DNA of 64,000 bases from Dipteronia dyeriana (taxonomy: Eukaryota > Streptophyta > Magnoliopsida > Sapindales > Sapindaceae), in assembly GCA_032871835.1 (NCBI GenBank), contig CM065298.1, positions 11,723,096 through 11,787,095 of the forward strand, given 5' to 3'. The notes under the pieces were generated by a model that saw only the letters and a program-made list of their open reading frames with translations, was not told the DNA's origin and did not search any database. Position 1 is the first letter of the stretch, and the number at the start of each line of letters is the position of its first letter. A program made the position numbers and the translations under genes. Positions 20,741-35,159 of the stretch are shown here, piece by piece.

Positions 20741-21856
20741 ACAACCTAACTTGAATTCCCTGGCTGACAAGATATGAAGTGAAAGCTATCCACTCTCCAC
20801 CCATATCAGTGTGGAGATTTTTGATTTTGTTATCAAGTTGAAGTTCTACATTTCTTTGAAACTTAATGAATACACCTAAGCATATGATTTCAATATTAGA
20901 GGAAACAACCATGTGAACCTGTTGTGAGTGTCTATGAAAGAAATATAGTATCGAAAACCTTCAGTCGAAGGCATGGGTGTTGGATCCCAAATATCTGAAT
21001 ATATTAGATCAAGAGGAGCTTTTGCGGTAATATCAATTCTTTGAAAAGCAATCTATGTAGTTTGCCAAGCTTACAAGAGTCACAAAAGTGTGGAACATGA
21101 AACTTATTGCTAAAATATATTTTATTTAACATTTTTTGGAGAATCAATGAGGTAGGATTCCCCAATTTGGCATGCCAAACATTGGCATTCACAACAGCAA
21201 AAAAAGCTTGTTGTGACTTGAAGTGTAACATATTTCCAAGGCCTGTGTTCTTTGCAAAAGAAAAACAAGTAAAACCAGCATTCATGTCTCCATTTTTGCA
21301 AAGCTTGTTGTCATTGTTTTGCAACCTATATGCATTCTCATCAAGCTTTAAGCAATAGAGTCTATCTTTAAGAGTTCCTTAAAGCAAAACCCTCTTCGTT
21401 TTAAGATCCTTTATAACACATTTATCATCATAAAACTCAACACTAACTTTGTTATGAAATGTGAGTTTCGAGATGCTCAACAAATTCTTTGTTATTTGTG
21501 GTACATGTAAAACATTTTTAAAATGCTGTGTCTGAGTAAGATGTGTGTGAGGCTTGACAAAAATATTACCAATGTTAAGAATTGGAAGTTGATTTCAATT
21601 ACCAACAAGGAGTTTGTCATTACCTCGATAGTTGAACCTCAATGAGAGGTTGTTCAGATCAAAGGTAATGTGGTTTGTGGCACCACTATTCACATATCAA
21701 GCTGGGTCATTGACTAATTCTGGTGTAGCAAGATAAGGCTGAACTTTGATGAAAGTTAACCTGAGATTCTGGTTGAGTACTGAGCACATTTTCGTGTGAT
21801 GATGACTGACCACGCATCAACTGCCCATTGAACATTTGTTGTTAACTTACAAATGC

Positions 21857-22873
21857 CTAACTTAGTTGTGTTGGAGGACCTTGGAATCCTTGATCAAATC
21901 GGTGGTAGCACTTGAGAGCCCCATGTCCAGGCTTATTGCAAACCTGACAATGGATTCTACTTCTTCCACCAAACTTGTTGTTCCTGCCTCTACCACGTTG
22001 GCCTCCTCTGTTTCCTTGAAAATTACCATCTCATTGTCCTCTCTTTTCTTGTGAATTATTGACAACACAGTTGGCTGAAGCTTGAACAACACCAGTTTGA
22101 ATTGGTGAATCTAGATGCTCAAGTCTTTGTTTGTGCATCATCAGAACAAACTGTGCATCTTCAAAGCTCATGAATCTGTGTTGAGCAGTAATAACAGCTA
22201 CAATGACATCGAAGTCATGTCCAAATCCATTAACCAAGCACATAAACAAATCATGATCTCTAACCTCTTCACCTGCAGCTATCACAGCATCTCCGATATT
22301 CTTTATTTTGAGAGCAAATCCAGTTATAGTGTCCGAGCCTTTCTTAATTGATTGAAGCTGGTTTCTGAGTTGCATAGCTTTTGCCATAGATTGTTGTGTA
22401 TATATTCTCTCTAGTCTACTCCAAGCATCAAAAGAAGTTTGACAACCAATGATTTGACATGGTACACTCTCACTGATAGTTGAATAAATCCATCCTAGTA
22501 GCAGTTTATCAACTCTTTTCCATCTTGAAAATTCCTTGATCATGTGTTTTTCAATGATTTATCACCAGATTCACTAACTATTTCGACATTCACAAACTTA
22601 TTTACAGGTTGATTCACACCACAGAGATAATGCTCAAGGTCTAAAGCTTGGATAATAGGAAGAATCTAACCTTTCCGGTAGATATAGTTGGATTTGTTTA
22701 GCTTTATTGGTAGGATTGAAGTTTAAGCTCTTTATGAGAGATAAAACCTCCATTGTTGACGCCAATTGCTGCGAATCTTGACTTTGACCTGTGCTTTGAC
22801 GTTGAACGATGAAATCATCTTCGTGAGAGTTTTGATTTGGATCAAGAAAGGAAGACTGTGACTGATTTGCCAT
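21857..22873 (-). pseudogene. copia gag, copy B, with private nonsense codon
   Basis: The N-terminal piece starts at 22873 and loses frame earlier than in A because of an extra base near 22715 (LNFNPTNKAK). The C-terminal piece (22543-22031) ends in a TGA after KRGQ where the other three copies have GGA, removing the RGG-like segment and zinc knuckle. The DNA for these (22030-21857) is still present. Confidence 0.8.
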
Positions 22874-22900
22874 GACGTGAGTCTGATGTCTCTCATACCA

Positions 22901-23221
22901 TGTAAAACTTATAAAAGTTTGGTGAACACACAAAGGTGTTTGATAAAACTTCAATGAGAAAAGCAGAGTATGTGAATATTTTGATAACTTCATTAATGGA
23001 AGCTATCGGTGTGCATTACTTGAACTGACTATGAATACAAGAGAGTCTGATATTTATATCAGATTACAAAGATCATACAAAAAGCATTTTCTTCCATTTT
23101 CAATTAACCAACAACCTAACTTCCTAACTAATTCTATTAACTAAAAACAGCCACATCAGCTATTAGATTCTAGTAGTAACTAACCTTCTTAGTTAACACA
23201 TAACTGACACTAATACTAACA
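22901..23221 (-). repeat. copia 5' LTR, copy B
   Basis: 321 bp, TG...CA ends as in copy A, with one extra base (TTGAACTGAC against TTGACTGAC in A). Confidence 0.75.
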
Positions 23222-23555
23222 GATTAGTAAAGGTGCCGTTTGCTAACTATCTATCATCTGTTATCCTTAAGGAATGATCAGCAGATGATAGGTATAGTTA
23301 ATTACAAGAGGTTGTACAATGATGCTCTATTCTTGGCTTCACCACATTATTCCTTGTTGTACAACGATTTTATGTTCTTGGCTTCACCACATCATTTCTT
23401 GTTATAGGCTTCTATATACTTAGCATGCTTGTGGGCTGCTAGTAAGTGTTTCCAGAATACGTATGCTCTACAAGAGGTATTTACTTTTGTAGTGCCACGT
23501 TAGGGAAAGTCTTCATAGGCGTGCAAATCTGCCATTCTTTCACAGATTAATATTA

Positions 23556-23941
23556 GAGCATCTCCAATACAGTACTAAATTAGTGTGTTAATACTTCAAT
23601 TTGATATAAAGTCCAAAAGCTTTCCTCCAATACAGTGCCAAATATTATGCCAAATTTGACATATGTTATATTGTGTGCCAAATTTAACACACATTATATC
23701 ATATGCTAAATTTGGCACAGTAATAAATACATATTTTTTAATTACAAAAATACCATTATACATATTTTTAAATATTTTAAATAATTTAAATTTAATGTAT
23801 ATTAATGATATTTCAATCAAAATCTATTTCATCCAACAATTCTTCAGTATTTTAATGAATGTATTAATGGTAAATGTTGACTTTATAATTTAAATTAATA
23901 AAATAATAAATAAGCATGTTAAATACAACTGTACATTGGAG
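23556..23941. repeat. MITE-like element, copy B
   Basis: Copy of 3876-4261 with the same GAGCATCTCC start and ATTGGAG end; it differs by a few substitutions. Confidence 0.4.
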
Positions 23942-25133
23942 TCAGGGCCGGTCCTGAAATATCGATGGCCTGGGGTGAATCTCTTAAATGGGCCCCATAT
24001 TCATTTTTATATTTTGAACCCGTAACGGGTTTGGATACGGATTTAAAGAAAAACCTACATCCAAACCCACGAACCCACAAATTGATAAAAAAAAAATGAA
24101 AGATTAAATATAATAATAAATTTTCCATCGATTTCAAGAATGATATTTTAAATAGCAAAGACCATTAATTCATTGGGAATTGTTGAACCATTTTTTCATA
24201 TTTTAAAATTGTGCAATAAAATTATTTTCCTATGTAATGAGTCTCCCCTCAATTCATTATTTATTAATGTGGGCTTGTTTGGTGCAAACATAGATGGTTA
24301 AAGGGTAGAAACTATAATTCAGATAGGGATAGATGAACAATTGCATGTCATGCCAAAAACTAGAGCCACCCTTCAAGTCTATATGTGTGTCATGCCTTAG
24401 AAGTACAAATGCAAGTAAAAACTACTAGCCTTGGAAGGCCAACACCATACACTACAAAAAGTATTGCAAGTAGAAATGGCAACAGTTATGCCCTTATGCT
24501 TCTTCATTGCGATAAAAGTTCAAATGCAAGACCTAGCGTTTCTTTTATTCTTACTTTGTATTTGTAATTAGAATCAGTTACTTGGTGGTGTAATATGATT
24601 TGTTTCATTCAGCCTTTATTATTCCTATAAAAATTCAATTGGCATTCGAGCTACACAATATCAATTCAGTTTGTGTTTTATTATTATATTCTATTTACCA
24701 TAATCACAAACTGCTCAAACTATGCCAAAAAAATATAATTAAAAAAAATACATAAGCTTTTCCTTACATGATCCTCATAAAAAGAAAAACTTCGATTTTG
24801 ATAAGTTTGTATAGCTACCATATGATTTTTTTATTGATGTGTGAAAAGAAAATACATGCTACTCATTCAATATGTTATATATGGGAAACAATGAACACCT
24901 CTTTAAAAGCAAGAGGCTCAACAAATGAATAACCAAAACAAAAAGTTTGACTGAGGATCCCATATAGAGAGAGCAAGTCAAGGAAGTAGTAATGTTAGGT
25001 TATAAATGAATGCAGTTCAACCCTTAGCTAATAAAATTGATTGGACTAGTTAATATTGGACCACAACCAGGCCTGATCGGTCATTGGACTGATTGGATTA
25101 GTTTATTAGGCCTAGGAAGTGTATATATGTGTA

Positions 25134-25292
25134 GGGGTGGGCATAAACCAACCAACCGAACCGGTCAAATCGGTTTTTTTTTTGTTTTAATTAGTTGATC
25201 GGTTTATTTCGATTGATTTTTTAGAAAACCGACATATTCGGTTTTTTTCCCCGGTTTAGTTCTCAAAACCGGTAAAACCGAACCGGTAATAA

Positions 25293-25335
<43 letters not shown>

Positions 25336-27447
25336 GTCATTAGTCATCACTCATCTAACCCTTCAGACCATCTCTGTTCTCTTTGCTCAAATCTAACCTA
25401 GCTCGCCGCACATCTCTCTCTATCCTCAACGTTGCACTTCTCAAGTCTGATCTCCCCAGTCCTCAGTCCTCAACGCTGCGGCCGGCCATTAGCGACTTTC
25501 AACCTCTCTCTTGGTCTCAGGTACAAAATATATGAGTAATATGACTATATCGTTCTCTTGTTGATTTAATTGAGATTGTAAATCTATGTTGGATGATTTT
25601 TCAGGTATATTTGGAAATGGATCACATATAAGAAAGTTGATTTAATTGAGATTGTAAATTGTTTGTTTGTCTGATCTTGCAGTGTCTCCTTCTGCTGGAT
25701 TTCCTGATCATCCACACAGAGGTTCTTGAATCAATGTTTTGTATGTTTTCTGGATAATATTCTTTTTATTATTATTATTCTAATGATGATTCTTTTTTTC
25801 ATTTCAGGTTTTGAGACTGTCACATACATGCTACAAGTATTTTCTTTTGTTCAAAAATAATTATTTCATTTTTTTTTAATTTGGATAGTTACAAGAATAA
25901 AATGTGGTTTTTTTTTTGAGGATTTCAAGGAGGTATCACTCATCAAGATTTTACAGGACACAAGGGCATTATTCATACCGGAGATATGCAACGGATGACA
26001 GTCGAAAGAGGCATAATCCACTCTGAAATGCCTGCTGGTGATAGACCCCAAAAGGGTCTTCAACTTTGGATCAATCTTTCATCTAAAGATAAAATGTAAC
26101 CGATTTTCCCTATAAATTTAGATTATCTGAATTATTTCATTCCTTGATGAAGCATAGTTGTTATTTGTTGAAAAACTGATTTCAGGATTGAACCAAGGTA
26201 TCAAGAACTTTTGAGTGAGGATATAAAAAGAGCAGAGAATGATGGGGTTGAAGTATGAGTGATCACCGGAGAATCAATAGGAGTTCGGTCCCCAGTTTAC
26301 ATAAGAACTCCAGCAATGTATTTGGATTTCAGTCTAAAACTCAGTCACTTTTTTTTTAAAAAAATTCAGTGTATGTCCATAAATTATAAAAATACCCCTG
26401 AATTTGATTTTTTCTTTAAAACTGAAAGCAAACTTGAAATCATGACTAAAATCTGGAACCAAATTTAAAATCACGACTAGAAACTTGAAATTTGAAATAT
26501 TGTCTAAAAACATGAAATTTTGAAACTTGAAATCTTGAAACTTGAAATCTTGAAACTTGAAATCTTGCTTAAATTGAAATGTTAAAACTTGAAATGTTCT
26601 GGTTTTTGATTTTTTCGTTTTCAAATTTTGAAACTTGAAATCTTGTCTAAATTGAAATGTTGAAACTTGAAATCTCGACTAAATTGAAATGTTGAAACTT
26701 GAAATGTTCTAGGTTTCTAGGTATTTCGTTTTCTTCCATTTTTTTTGCAGATTTAATCACCTGCGGAGGGGGAGCTCGACGGCGTTGCTGGACGGTCGTG
26801 AAGCCCAGGCGACCGCACACCGGCACTCCGGTAAGCCGTTGATGACGTGTGAGAAAGGAGAGGATAGAGAAAGAGAGATGAGTGAAAGAAAGAGAGAAAG
26901 AAGAGAGAGAGAGGTACGGGGAGAGAGAGAGGAGGCCGGCGACGGTTCGTCTGCACACCGTCGACGTGAGAAAGAGATCGGGGAGAGAGAGAGGAAAGAA
27001 GAGAGGAAAAAAAAGAGAAAAGAGAGAGAAAGTGTTTGGGAATGTTTTTTATATGAGGACATTCAAGTAATTTCTAAAAAAAGTGGCTATTAACAAATAA
27101 ATTTTCGTATGTTGTTAAAAACAAAATTTTTATAATAATTGTGGTCATTTTTAACAATTTCCACTAATTTTGTATTATATTTGGTGTTTCTTTTTGAATT
27201 TAGTTAAAATTGGCCCATTAGGCCCACTAAATGGAAAAAGTTGTGTAATTGAAAATCTAGAAATTCGGTCTGCTAGGCCCAAAACTGAAAAAACCGAACT
27301 GAATCGAACTGGTCCAATTCGGTTGGTTTTTTTATCGGTTGGTAAATGTCAATTTGATTGGATCGGTTCACTTTTTTAAAAACCGGACTTTATCGATTTT
27401 TAATCGGTTCTATAAAAAAACGAACCGATCCAATCAACGCCCACCCC
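25134..27447. mobile_element. Putative DNA element with pirin exons, copy B
   Basis: Same GGGGTGGGC/GCCCACCCC ends as copy A. The (TA)n run is 19 units (25294-25331), and the GAAACTTGAAATCT array has one more unit than in A. Confidence 0.4.
25683..26342 (+). pseudogene. Pirin-like gene fragment, copy B
   Basis: The same four exon-like pieces and lesions as copy A (AA acceptor before GGITHQ, TGA after GVEV). One substitution changes DFAGHKG to DFTGHKG, shared with C and D. Confidence 0.8.
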
Positions 27448-28138
27448 AAAAACCTTAGCCACCCTCTAACAACCACCATCAACCCAGAACTACCATCACC
27501 AATCCACATTTTCCTCTTCTTCAACATTCAAACTCTAAGACTAAAAATCATCAACACCAAACCAAAATAATAATTAAAAAAACAAATCGAAAAACCGAAA
27601 AACAAAATAAAAAAAAATCCAATTCCAACACCATATCACCACCATCAACATTATCACCAAACCCGGATTTGAATCAAGTTTGATGTTGGTGTGGTGTTTC
27701 TAAAACCCTACATCAAGTCAAGAAACAAAATCAAAATCGAGAACAGTCGTTGAAGAGAGAGAGAAGAGATGGGAAGAATGAGAAAGGGATCGATGGCGGC
27801 AACGGTTGTTGAAATGGCAGTGACGCAAAGCTGAAGTTGAAGAAGAATAAAAGGTGGATGAAAAACATATGTTTTGGATTTCATGTTTATAGGTTTAAAT
27901 GTGTTTTTTTTTTAACTTTGTAATATTAATTTTTTAATTTTTGTTAATATATATATATATATATAAATTATAATACAAATATTTTTTAAAATTATTTATT
28001 GTTTTGTGCTGACACATGTGCAACTTAACACATCATAAATGAGATAACAAAAATAATCAGCTAATCATTAACGTTGACTCACTTTTGACAGACGGATGGA
28101 GCATTTCAATAAATTTATAGGAAAATCCCATTTCATTT

Positions 28139-28253
28139 TAGGGATGAAAATTATCCTCATCCCTTCCCATTTCCCTATTCTCTATAAAAAACATGCCCCC
28201 AATGGTGATGGAGAAGTGGGATTTGGGTATCCGGAGATAAATGCCCATCCCTA
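28139..28253. repeat. Small MITE-like element, copy B
   Basis: TAGGGATG/CATCCCTA ends as in copy A; one base shorter in an A run. Confidence 0.45.
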
Positions 28254-28554
28254 CTCTTGAGGCATAGATGGTGAATTCTGTAGTTCCTGTGAAAGAAAGA
28301 GATATTAACTATTTTCCTTATATGAAAGTTTCTTTTCATTCTATGTTATTCAATAATAAGCTAGCATTCCAAGCCCGAAATTTACATGTTCCCTGTAATT
28401 CTTCTCAGCTTCTCTGGACAAGAGTTTCTCAGTTAATTTTTAAATAAAAAAAGGGGAAAAAAACAAGAGTTTTTTTTGTTGTGCCTATGTATTTGACTTT
28501 TCAAAATGTTCCAAGAATTGAAAAAAAGTATACGGGATAGGGTTGATTTACGTC

Positions 28555-29290
28555 CAGTTTGACATTGCTTCTCCAACTGCTTTTGGGGTTAAAAGTGATT
28601 CCGGACCAAAGACAGGGTGTTTGGTAAAATCATAGGGAAGTTCTTTTGGTCACTTTTAGCTTCTCTCAACTGAGTTTTTGAGAAGCTACAAATACATATT
28701 TTTGGATTTTGGCTTTTACTTTTAGAAAACGTGCTACAGTAATATTAAATGAAATTGTGTTAACTTTCCAACTTTGTCCTTGTCTTTAACAAAATTTACC
28801 AAAAAAAATTGGGTTTACATTGTTGTATAAAAAAATTATTGCCATAACTATATAATTTTTTTTGGCTAATTAATTCAATAAAGTAGAATAAAAAAATTAA
28901 AGAAATGAAGTAGAATAAAATAAATAAATAAATAAATATAGAAATGAGGCTAATTAATTCAATAAAGTGAAATAAAAATGAGACTAAATTAGTTCAATAA
29001 AGTACCATAATTATATAACACTTATCACTAAATACAAATAAACAAGAAAAATATAAAGTAAATCTCATTAGCACTATTTAGATGTCATGTCCTTTTAGTA
29101 ATTTTATACATTCACAACATTTTTTACTTCAGTTTACCAAACACATTGAAATCGTGTTTAGTTCTCACAGCACTTTTGAAAATCAGTTTACCAAACACTT
29201 ATATGATTCTTCCTACAGTAATTCCAAAAACAATTTCCCTTACAGCAATTCTAAAAGCACTTCTCCTCACAACACAACAATGCCAAACTG
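28555..29290. repeat. MITE-like element with CAGTTTGRCATT ends, copy B
   Basis: Copy of 8868-9604. The base before the left end is C here, making the two termini (CCAGTTTG) match one base further than in A. Confidence 0.55.
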
Positions 29291-29538
29291 GGCCGTAATG
29301 ATATGCTCTCACATCCACAATACCAAGTTACGGTTTGGAGTATTTTTTCACCAAAAAGTCGAATTATTGAAATATTTCAAAAAATTAAAATTAAAAAGGG
29401 TGTAGGGAGAACATTTTCACCCACTGTCCAAATACTGTATGTAGAACTATAATAAACTAAATTACAATAGTTTGATTAGAACTGATGGCCAAAAGCAGTT
29501 GTTATTTCTGATGAATTAATTTGTTTATAATATAAATT

Positions 29539-30008
29539 TCATTTCTGCTCTGCAACACTGATGACTTCCGTGTGTCCAACCTTTTTCCTCAAGCTGGTGG
29601 CCAACTTCACAGCATCAACTCCTTCTCCAATTACCAAAACTTTACCTCTCTCTGCTCCTTCCAATCCTACAAAGCTCACGCCTGCATATACAAGTTCCAA
29701 TATTAATTGTATATATATACATATATAAAAACATTTTTTGATTCGATCTTGTATATAATTGCAACAATATTGCCTTGCATTTTGCATAAACATTAATTGA
29801 TTAGTACATACCATCTGCTTTCGCAACCAGCTTGAGTGACTCGGTGCGACATTTCTGGCAACTCATCTGGACCTTCAATACAATCTTTTGCTGCACAAAC
29901 ACACTTACACAATTCAAATCAACTAGTAAATTAATTAAGAAGATAGCATTCCAATTATGCAAAGTTATTAATTAAGCGTGCATGGTATTTGCTAGTACGT
30001 ACCTTCAA
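29539..30008 (-). pseudogene. Small HMA-domain (HIPP-like) gene lacking an ATG, copy B
   Basis: Exons at 30008-30003 (partial first exon, TTGAAG), 29890-29822 and 29681-29539. I see no difference from copy A in the coding exons; the substitutions seen are in introns and flanks. Confidence 0.7.
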
Positions 30009-31006
30009 TTTCGAATGGAATGCTGTGCCTGTGCAGATCAAAACCTATATCCCTTATATATAGATATAGAATACAACAAATTGAAATTACTTGATGCTTA
30101 AGTTGTAATATCTGGTGTAAACTAATTAAGGTCCCATAAAGTCACAAGTGGTTGTTGTTTCACTTACCTTATTTTAACTCCGTCAATGCCTTCATAGTTT
30201 CATGCCTTCCTAGACTAGTTTACGCTCAAAAGTCAACAGTCAAGTGTCCGTACCGAGGCTTTCTTGGCGATGAGATAGAAAAATTCACATCAATAAATGA
30301 ATTTAAACTCCAACCATATATTCAATGCTAAGAAATAGAAATGAATGATTTATTTGGGAGACGATTTTTTCCCCAAATAGGGATGTGGATTTGGGACTTG
30401 TGGGGAAAAATCTCATCCGTTGAGAGTATTCTACTAAGGAAGATTATATCCTAAAATTTTGGATATATTAATTATGCAATCAGAATTACCCATAATTAAG
30501 ACTTAAGAACTCATTTGGTGCGCTATACCGTATTGTATTAGGAGTTCGTTTGTTACACTATATTGTATTGTATTGTATTAGATTATATTGGATGGTTATT
30601 AAGCTACAATTTAGTTCAAGAGACAAAACTAAATTGTAGCTTCAATCTCTTGTAGCTTCAATCTCTTGTAGCTTGAGCTTCCCTAGCTTCCTTGGATCAA
30701 CCAAACCTTGCCCTAGCTTATCAAATCTTGAAGAAATCAGTATAGAAATGAAGAGAGAACCCCAAAATCGTCCAAGGGTAGAGATGGTCTGGTGTGTTTT
30801 TCAATTCTCAGATCCCTTTTCTCTCACCTCTCTCTCTTCACTTTATAGGCAACAAAAAGCCCCACCACTTGTGTAGGAGGGTCCCAAAGATACCCTCTCA
30901 TCCTCTAGGAACATCTCCTCTATGTTTAATCAGAGATAAGAGAGGGGGTCCTACAGTAAAGCCACTCATCTGTTCAGAAAACAGAGTATTCAAAATCTGC
31001 CATAAT

Positions 31007-31333
31007 GTGCGGTTCACTTCGACACATCGTACCGCACATCAATTTAATTTTGGTTGCTGAAATCTTACGCAGTACGTGATGCGGTTCGCGCTTCCTTCCG
31101 GTGCTGTTTGCGTACTGCACTTGAAGCCTTATACAATTTCCTCTGCCATCTCACGCGGTATGAAGTGTGGTTCACTTCGACGTCGCGTACCACACTTATT
31201 CTGCTGCTCCTGTGCGGTTCACTTCGACGCCTCGTACCGCACTTCCGTCTAGTTTTTCTGCTATTCTGCTGTTCTGCTGTGCGGTACGAAATGTAGTACG
31301 CACTTTCTTCTAGTGCGGTACGCGTACCGCACT
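31007..31333. repeat. Hairpin array, copy B
   Basis: All six inverted repeats of copy A are kept, ending in the palindrome at 31312-31333. The first unit reads GTTCAC, like the others, where A has GTTTAC; one CTGTTCTG repeat fewer than in A. Confidence 0.75.
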
Positions 31334-31502
31334 TCTCATTCTATATTGAGCTAAAACCTTCTTTTCACTCTGAAAGCTCCCGGTTTCACACAAGGATAAC
31401 TCCTGGATATAGAGGACCTGTTTAAGTACTTAGAACATCAAAATATGGAGTTTGCAAAGAAAACGAGAGCAAAAACTATACAAAATGACGGGTACGTAAA
31501 GC

Positions 31503-31865
31503 ATGAAAAACGAGCTTATCAATGACAAAAAGTTCCATGGTCAGTACACTAACTATACTTCTCTCACCAAGAGACAAGAGGAAATCCTGGCAATCGTAGA
31601 AGACCAGAAGATGGTCAAATATCCTCTTGGACAGTCAGTCTATGCTCGAAGAAACGTGACAAAATACTGTAGGTTCCACAAAGAAATTGGCCACGACACA
31701 TCAAAGTGCTACCAACTAAGAGACCACATTGAGACACTCATCATGGAGGATCGCCTTAAAGATTTAATTCTTAAAAGGACAGACGATCAACCAATGGAAA
31801 ATCAGGAAAAGAAGCGAAACCCGAGCCGAGACAACGGCGAAGGGACGATCAACATTATCTTGTGA
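31503..31865 (+). pseudogene. Ty3/gypsy gag C-terminal fragment, copy B
   Basis: Uninterrupted 120-residue frame with the same YCRFHKEIGHDTSKC zinc motif as copy A; Glu in QPMENQ. Confidence 0.75.
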
Positions 31866-32040
31866 AGACCCTACACAAGCTCATGGATGACGGAACTTAG
31901 TCTTAAAAAAAAAGTGATCGAGAATTATCTTGAGCGAAAGACCATGACATCGATCGAACCAAGACAATCAGAAATTATCCTGAGCAAAGAGTCGGGACAC
32001 CGACTGGTTTAAAAAAAAACCTACTATTCAGGGAGATAGC

Positions 32041-34145
32041 TGTTGAGGTTTATGCCCTAAAGTTGTAATTTGTAAATGAATTTATGAAATAAGTAAAAGG
32101 AAAAGTTCAGTTCATTCTTGTTGTGTTGTTTATTTTATAACTTGTGCATATATTTAACATCCAAGATTGCCGGATGTAATCTTGAACTGTGTATATAAGT
32201 GTCATATACGGATGGATACAGTAAGAGATGTGCAATCTAAAGAGTCCATACATATCAAATAAAACTGGGTACTTTATTTGCGGTTAATCTATAGTTGTGA
32301 TCCATTCCGTAATGTATGATGATTCTATCCTGAATCATTCATATAAGATATGGGAATTGAGGCACCTTGTATGATGTGATCATATAGAACTGGGCCATGA
32401 TCTATATGAATCGCTCACCAAGATCCGTTTACCGATGAGATTCATATATATCAACTAATGATGACTATATGTGGGTGATCTTAATCATAAGTGTCTTATC
32501 GACTCCTTCAGGTTAGATTGTGGTCTTTGATATACCATGGGTGAGGTCGGATGTTGTTCCCGATCAATATGCTCCGTATATTGGGACTGCGGTTTGGTTT
32601 GTGGCTAGGAATGTTTGTACACAATAGTGGAATCTACTCCTTCTTGTGAGAAGTAGATGGTAGTTCCCTAAAGGTTGATTCGAGGCTTGGATAATATGAG
32701 CGCTCTCTTAATTCCGTAAGGAAATAAGATTTATTGTCCATTAGAGAATCAACAGTACTTAAAGTATATATGTAATTAGAGGGGTATAACGGACATTATG
32801 ACCCAGCTCTAATTATGAACTACTGTGGAGGATCACACCATGTGTAATAGTTATATCGATGGATACCGAGTTGTATCAGTCTGTGTAAAATAGGCTACAG
32901 TTGAGAGAGTGCAGCTTCATATTTTTTAGTGGAATAACACCGGAGTTAATAATTAATGAATATTAATTAAAGAGTTTAATTAATGATTCTGATGATCATT
33001 GGAGCTCAAAATACTGTAGGTCCATTAGGTCCATTAGGTCCCCTTGCTAGCCCGATCGATTTAAGTAACAAGGGTCACGGTTAAACAATTGGATAGTCCA
33101 ATTAGATATGTTACGAAAGTGACACGTGTTTATTCGAGAATTAATTGAATAATGAGATTATTTAATTAATTAATGTTAATAGTTAAATTAATTAAATAAT
33201 TAGATTATTTAATTATATTGATAATTATGAATTATAAATTAACTATTAATTAGAGGGTGTTAGTTGATATATAGATTTAGGTGAAGATAAAATAATAGGA
33301 TTAATTTATTTTTATTAAATCATTTATCTAAGTATTTGAATTTAAGTTTAAATTTAAAAATACTTATTATCACTTTTGATATATTTGATATATTTAAAAA
33401 GAATAATTAATAGATTTATATCAATTAATAACATAATAGTTTGTATAAAAGTTTATATCGGATGTAATTTATATGCATGTAAAACGATATACATAATAAT
33501 TTGCATCAAAGACGATGTGCGTGAAACATCATGATCAACGCATAACAATTATTGCAGTCGCAAATTTTAAAAAGCTACTGGGTATGGGTTGGTATTGTAG
33601 AGAGAATTCAAAAAGGTTTTTGATAATATATATATTGTGTAAAGAGAGCGACACATCGATTGAAAAAAAAAGTTTTTTTTACACCGCACACCATTGAAAC
33701 AAAAATAAAAATAATATTATTTTTATAACTAGAATTGTTCTAGTTAATTTTCTCTTAGAAGAAAGAGTTTCTTCAATTTTCTTTACATTCTCCATTCAAG
33801 TTCTTAAGACCGTGACGCGTTCACACGCAGTTACCAGTTCCGGGAGATAGCGAGGAAGATCAAGTGGTTCAGACAGAAGTACATCGTAAAGTGAAGAAAT
33901 CTCCAAACGTTGGTAAGATTAGTTCAGACAGGAACATATTATAAAGTGAAGGAGCCTCCAAACGTTGGTATAATTTTCTTTTTCCGATTATATTGATTTC
34001 AATTTCCTGTGTTTACATATTGTATGTATTAGTTCCGAAAAATAATTACGATCCCAAGTTCACTAGTCACAAATACAGATTATGATCTGTATTAAAAATT
34101 TTAAAACCTAGTTCCGCTGCGTAACCGGTGAACGAGGTTCCAACA
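32041..34145 (+). mobile_element. Solo LTR of about 2.1 kb, copy B
   Basis: TGTTG...CAACA ends with ATAGC/ATAAC flanks as in copy A; 15 bp shorter overall, mainly because a 13-bp duplication near the middle is single here. Confidence 0.7.
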
Positions 34146-34642
34146 ATAACTTAGTTGCTTTTAGTCTTTGTTTAATATATTTTAAGTTTGTTTTTTTAGC
34201 TTTTCTAGTTATTTTTAGTATTGTTAATTTTCAGATCAATAAATAAAGAAGCCGAGAATGGTGTTCAAATTCTTAATAATCATATTTGTTATCAAAGATA
34301 AACTCGCAGCGACGACACCTACCATGGTGGGTGAAGGTGCCCGAGAGGCTGAGAAGTAGGGGGTTAGAGACCTGACGCGCCTGTCGAATTGTCTGAGTGC
34401 ATATAGAGCACTGTCAGCAATCCGACCACCCCGAGTTGTCGGTTTTACTGGGAAAAAAACACTCGGGTAAGCAATCAGGGAAAACCTGGTGAAATACATC
34501 TGGTTGTGTTAGTATCGCACTAACGATTCGGCCAAACCCTTGTAAATAGATAAAACTGGGAGACGTCCTTGGTGACTTTGTTTTCGTGGAAAAAACAGGA
34601 AAAAATAGAGCAAAGTTCCCAGAGCACCTCTTGGCAGAAGAC

Positions 34643-34953
34643 TCAAGACGATCGGAAAGTATCCTGAGCGAAAGGCCGGGACACCGACCAAATCAAGATG
34701 GTTGGGAATTATCCCGAGCAAAAAGCTAAGACACTGACCGAATTAAGACAGTCAGGAATTATCCTGAGCAAAGAGCCGAGACACCGACTAGTCCAAAAGA
34801 AAAAGAGTTGGGAATTATCCTGAGCAAAAAGTCAGGACATCGACCGAATTAAGACAGTTGGGAATTATCCTGAGCAAAGAGTCAGAACACCGACTAGACA
34901 AAAAAAAAGGTCAGGAATTATCATGAGCAGAGAGCCAGGACACCAACTGGTCC
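34643..34953 (+). repeat. 50-bp gypsy tandem repeats, copy B
   Basis: Six units as at 14985-15295; the two left units are at 31913-32017, on the other side of the solo LTR. Confidence 0.85.
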
Positions 34954-35159
34954 AGTTACAAGGGAGCAAAAAGGAGTCAAAGACTGATCAGTTAAATAAG
35001 ACACTTAATCAGTTTAAAGAAGAAGAAGAAGAAACGATCAGTTTAATAAGATACTTGATCGAGTTAGAATTATAATATCAGAAGCGTCAAAAAATCAAAA
35101 CTATTCAAATCCCCTTCTTTGAGTAGTCAAGAGCTCATCTTGCGGATTTGAGGGAGTGT

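Larger units (their letters stand above)
20728..23221 (-). mobile_element. Truncated Ty1/copia retrotransposon, copy B
   Basis: Same structure as in copy A, including the hAT insertion boundary in the integrase and the NSGA protease. LTR at 22901-23221, primer binding site just inside, GAG-pre-integrase piece at 21324-21004. Confidence 0.85.

Noticed and set aside
26882..27093. Arg/Glu-rich and Ser/Leu-rich open frames in the GA-rich tract (also 7062-7376, 41710-41921, 56533-56744)
   Set aside because: They occur on both strands of a purine repeat and have no domain; they are composition artefacts.
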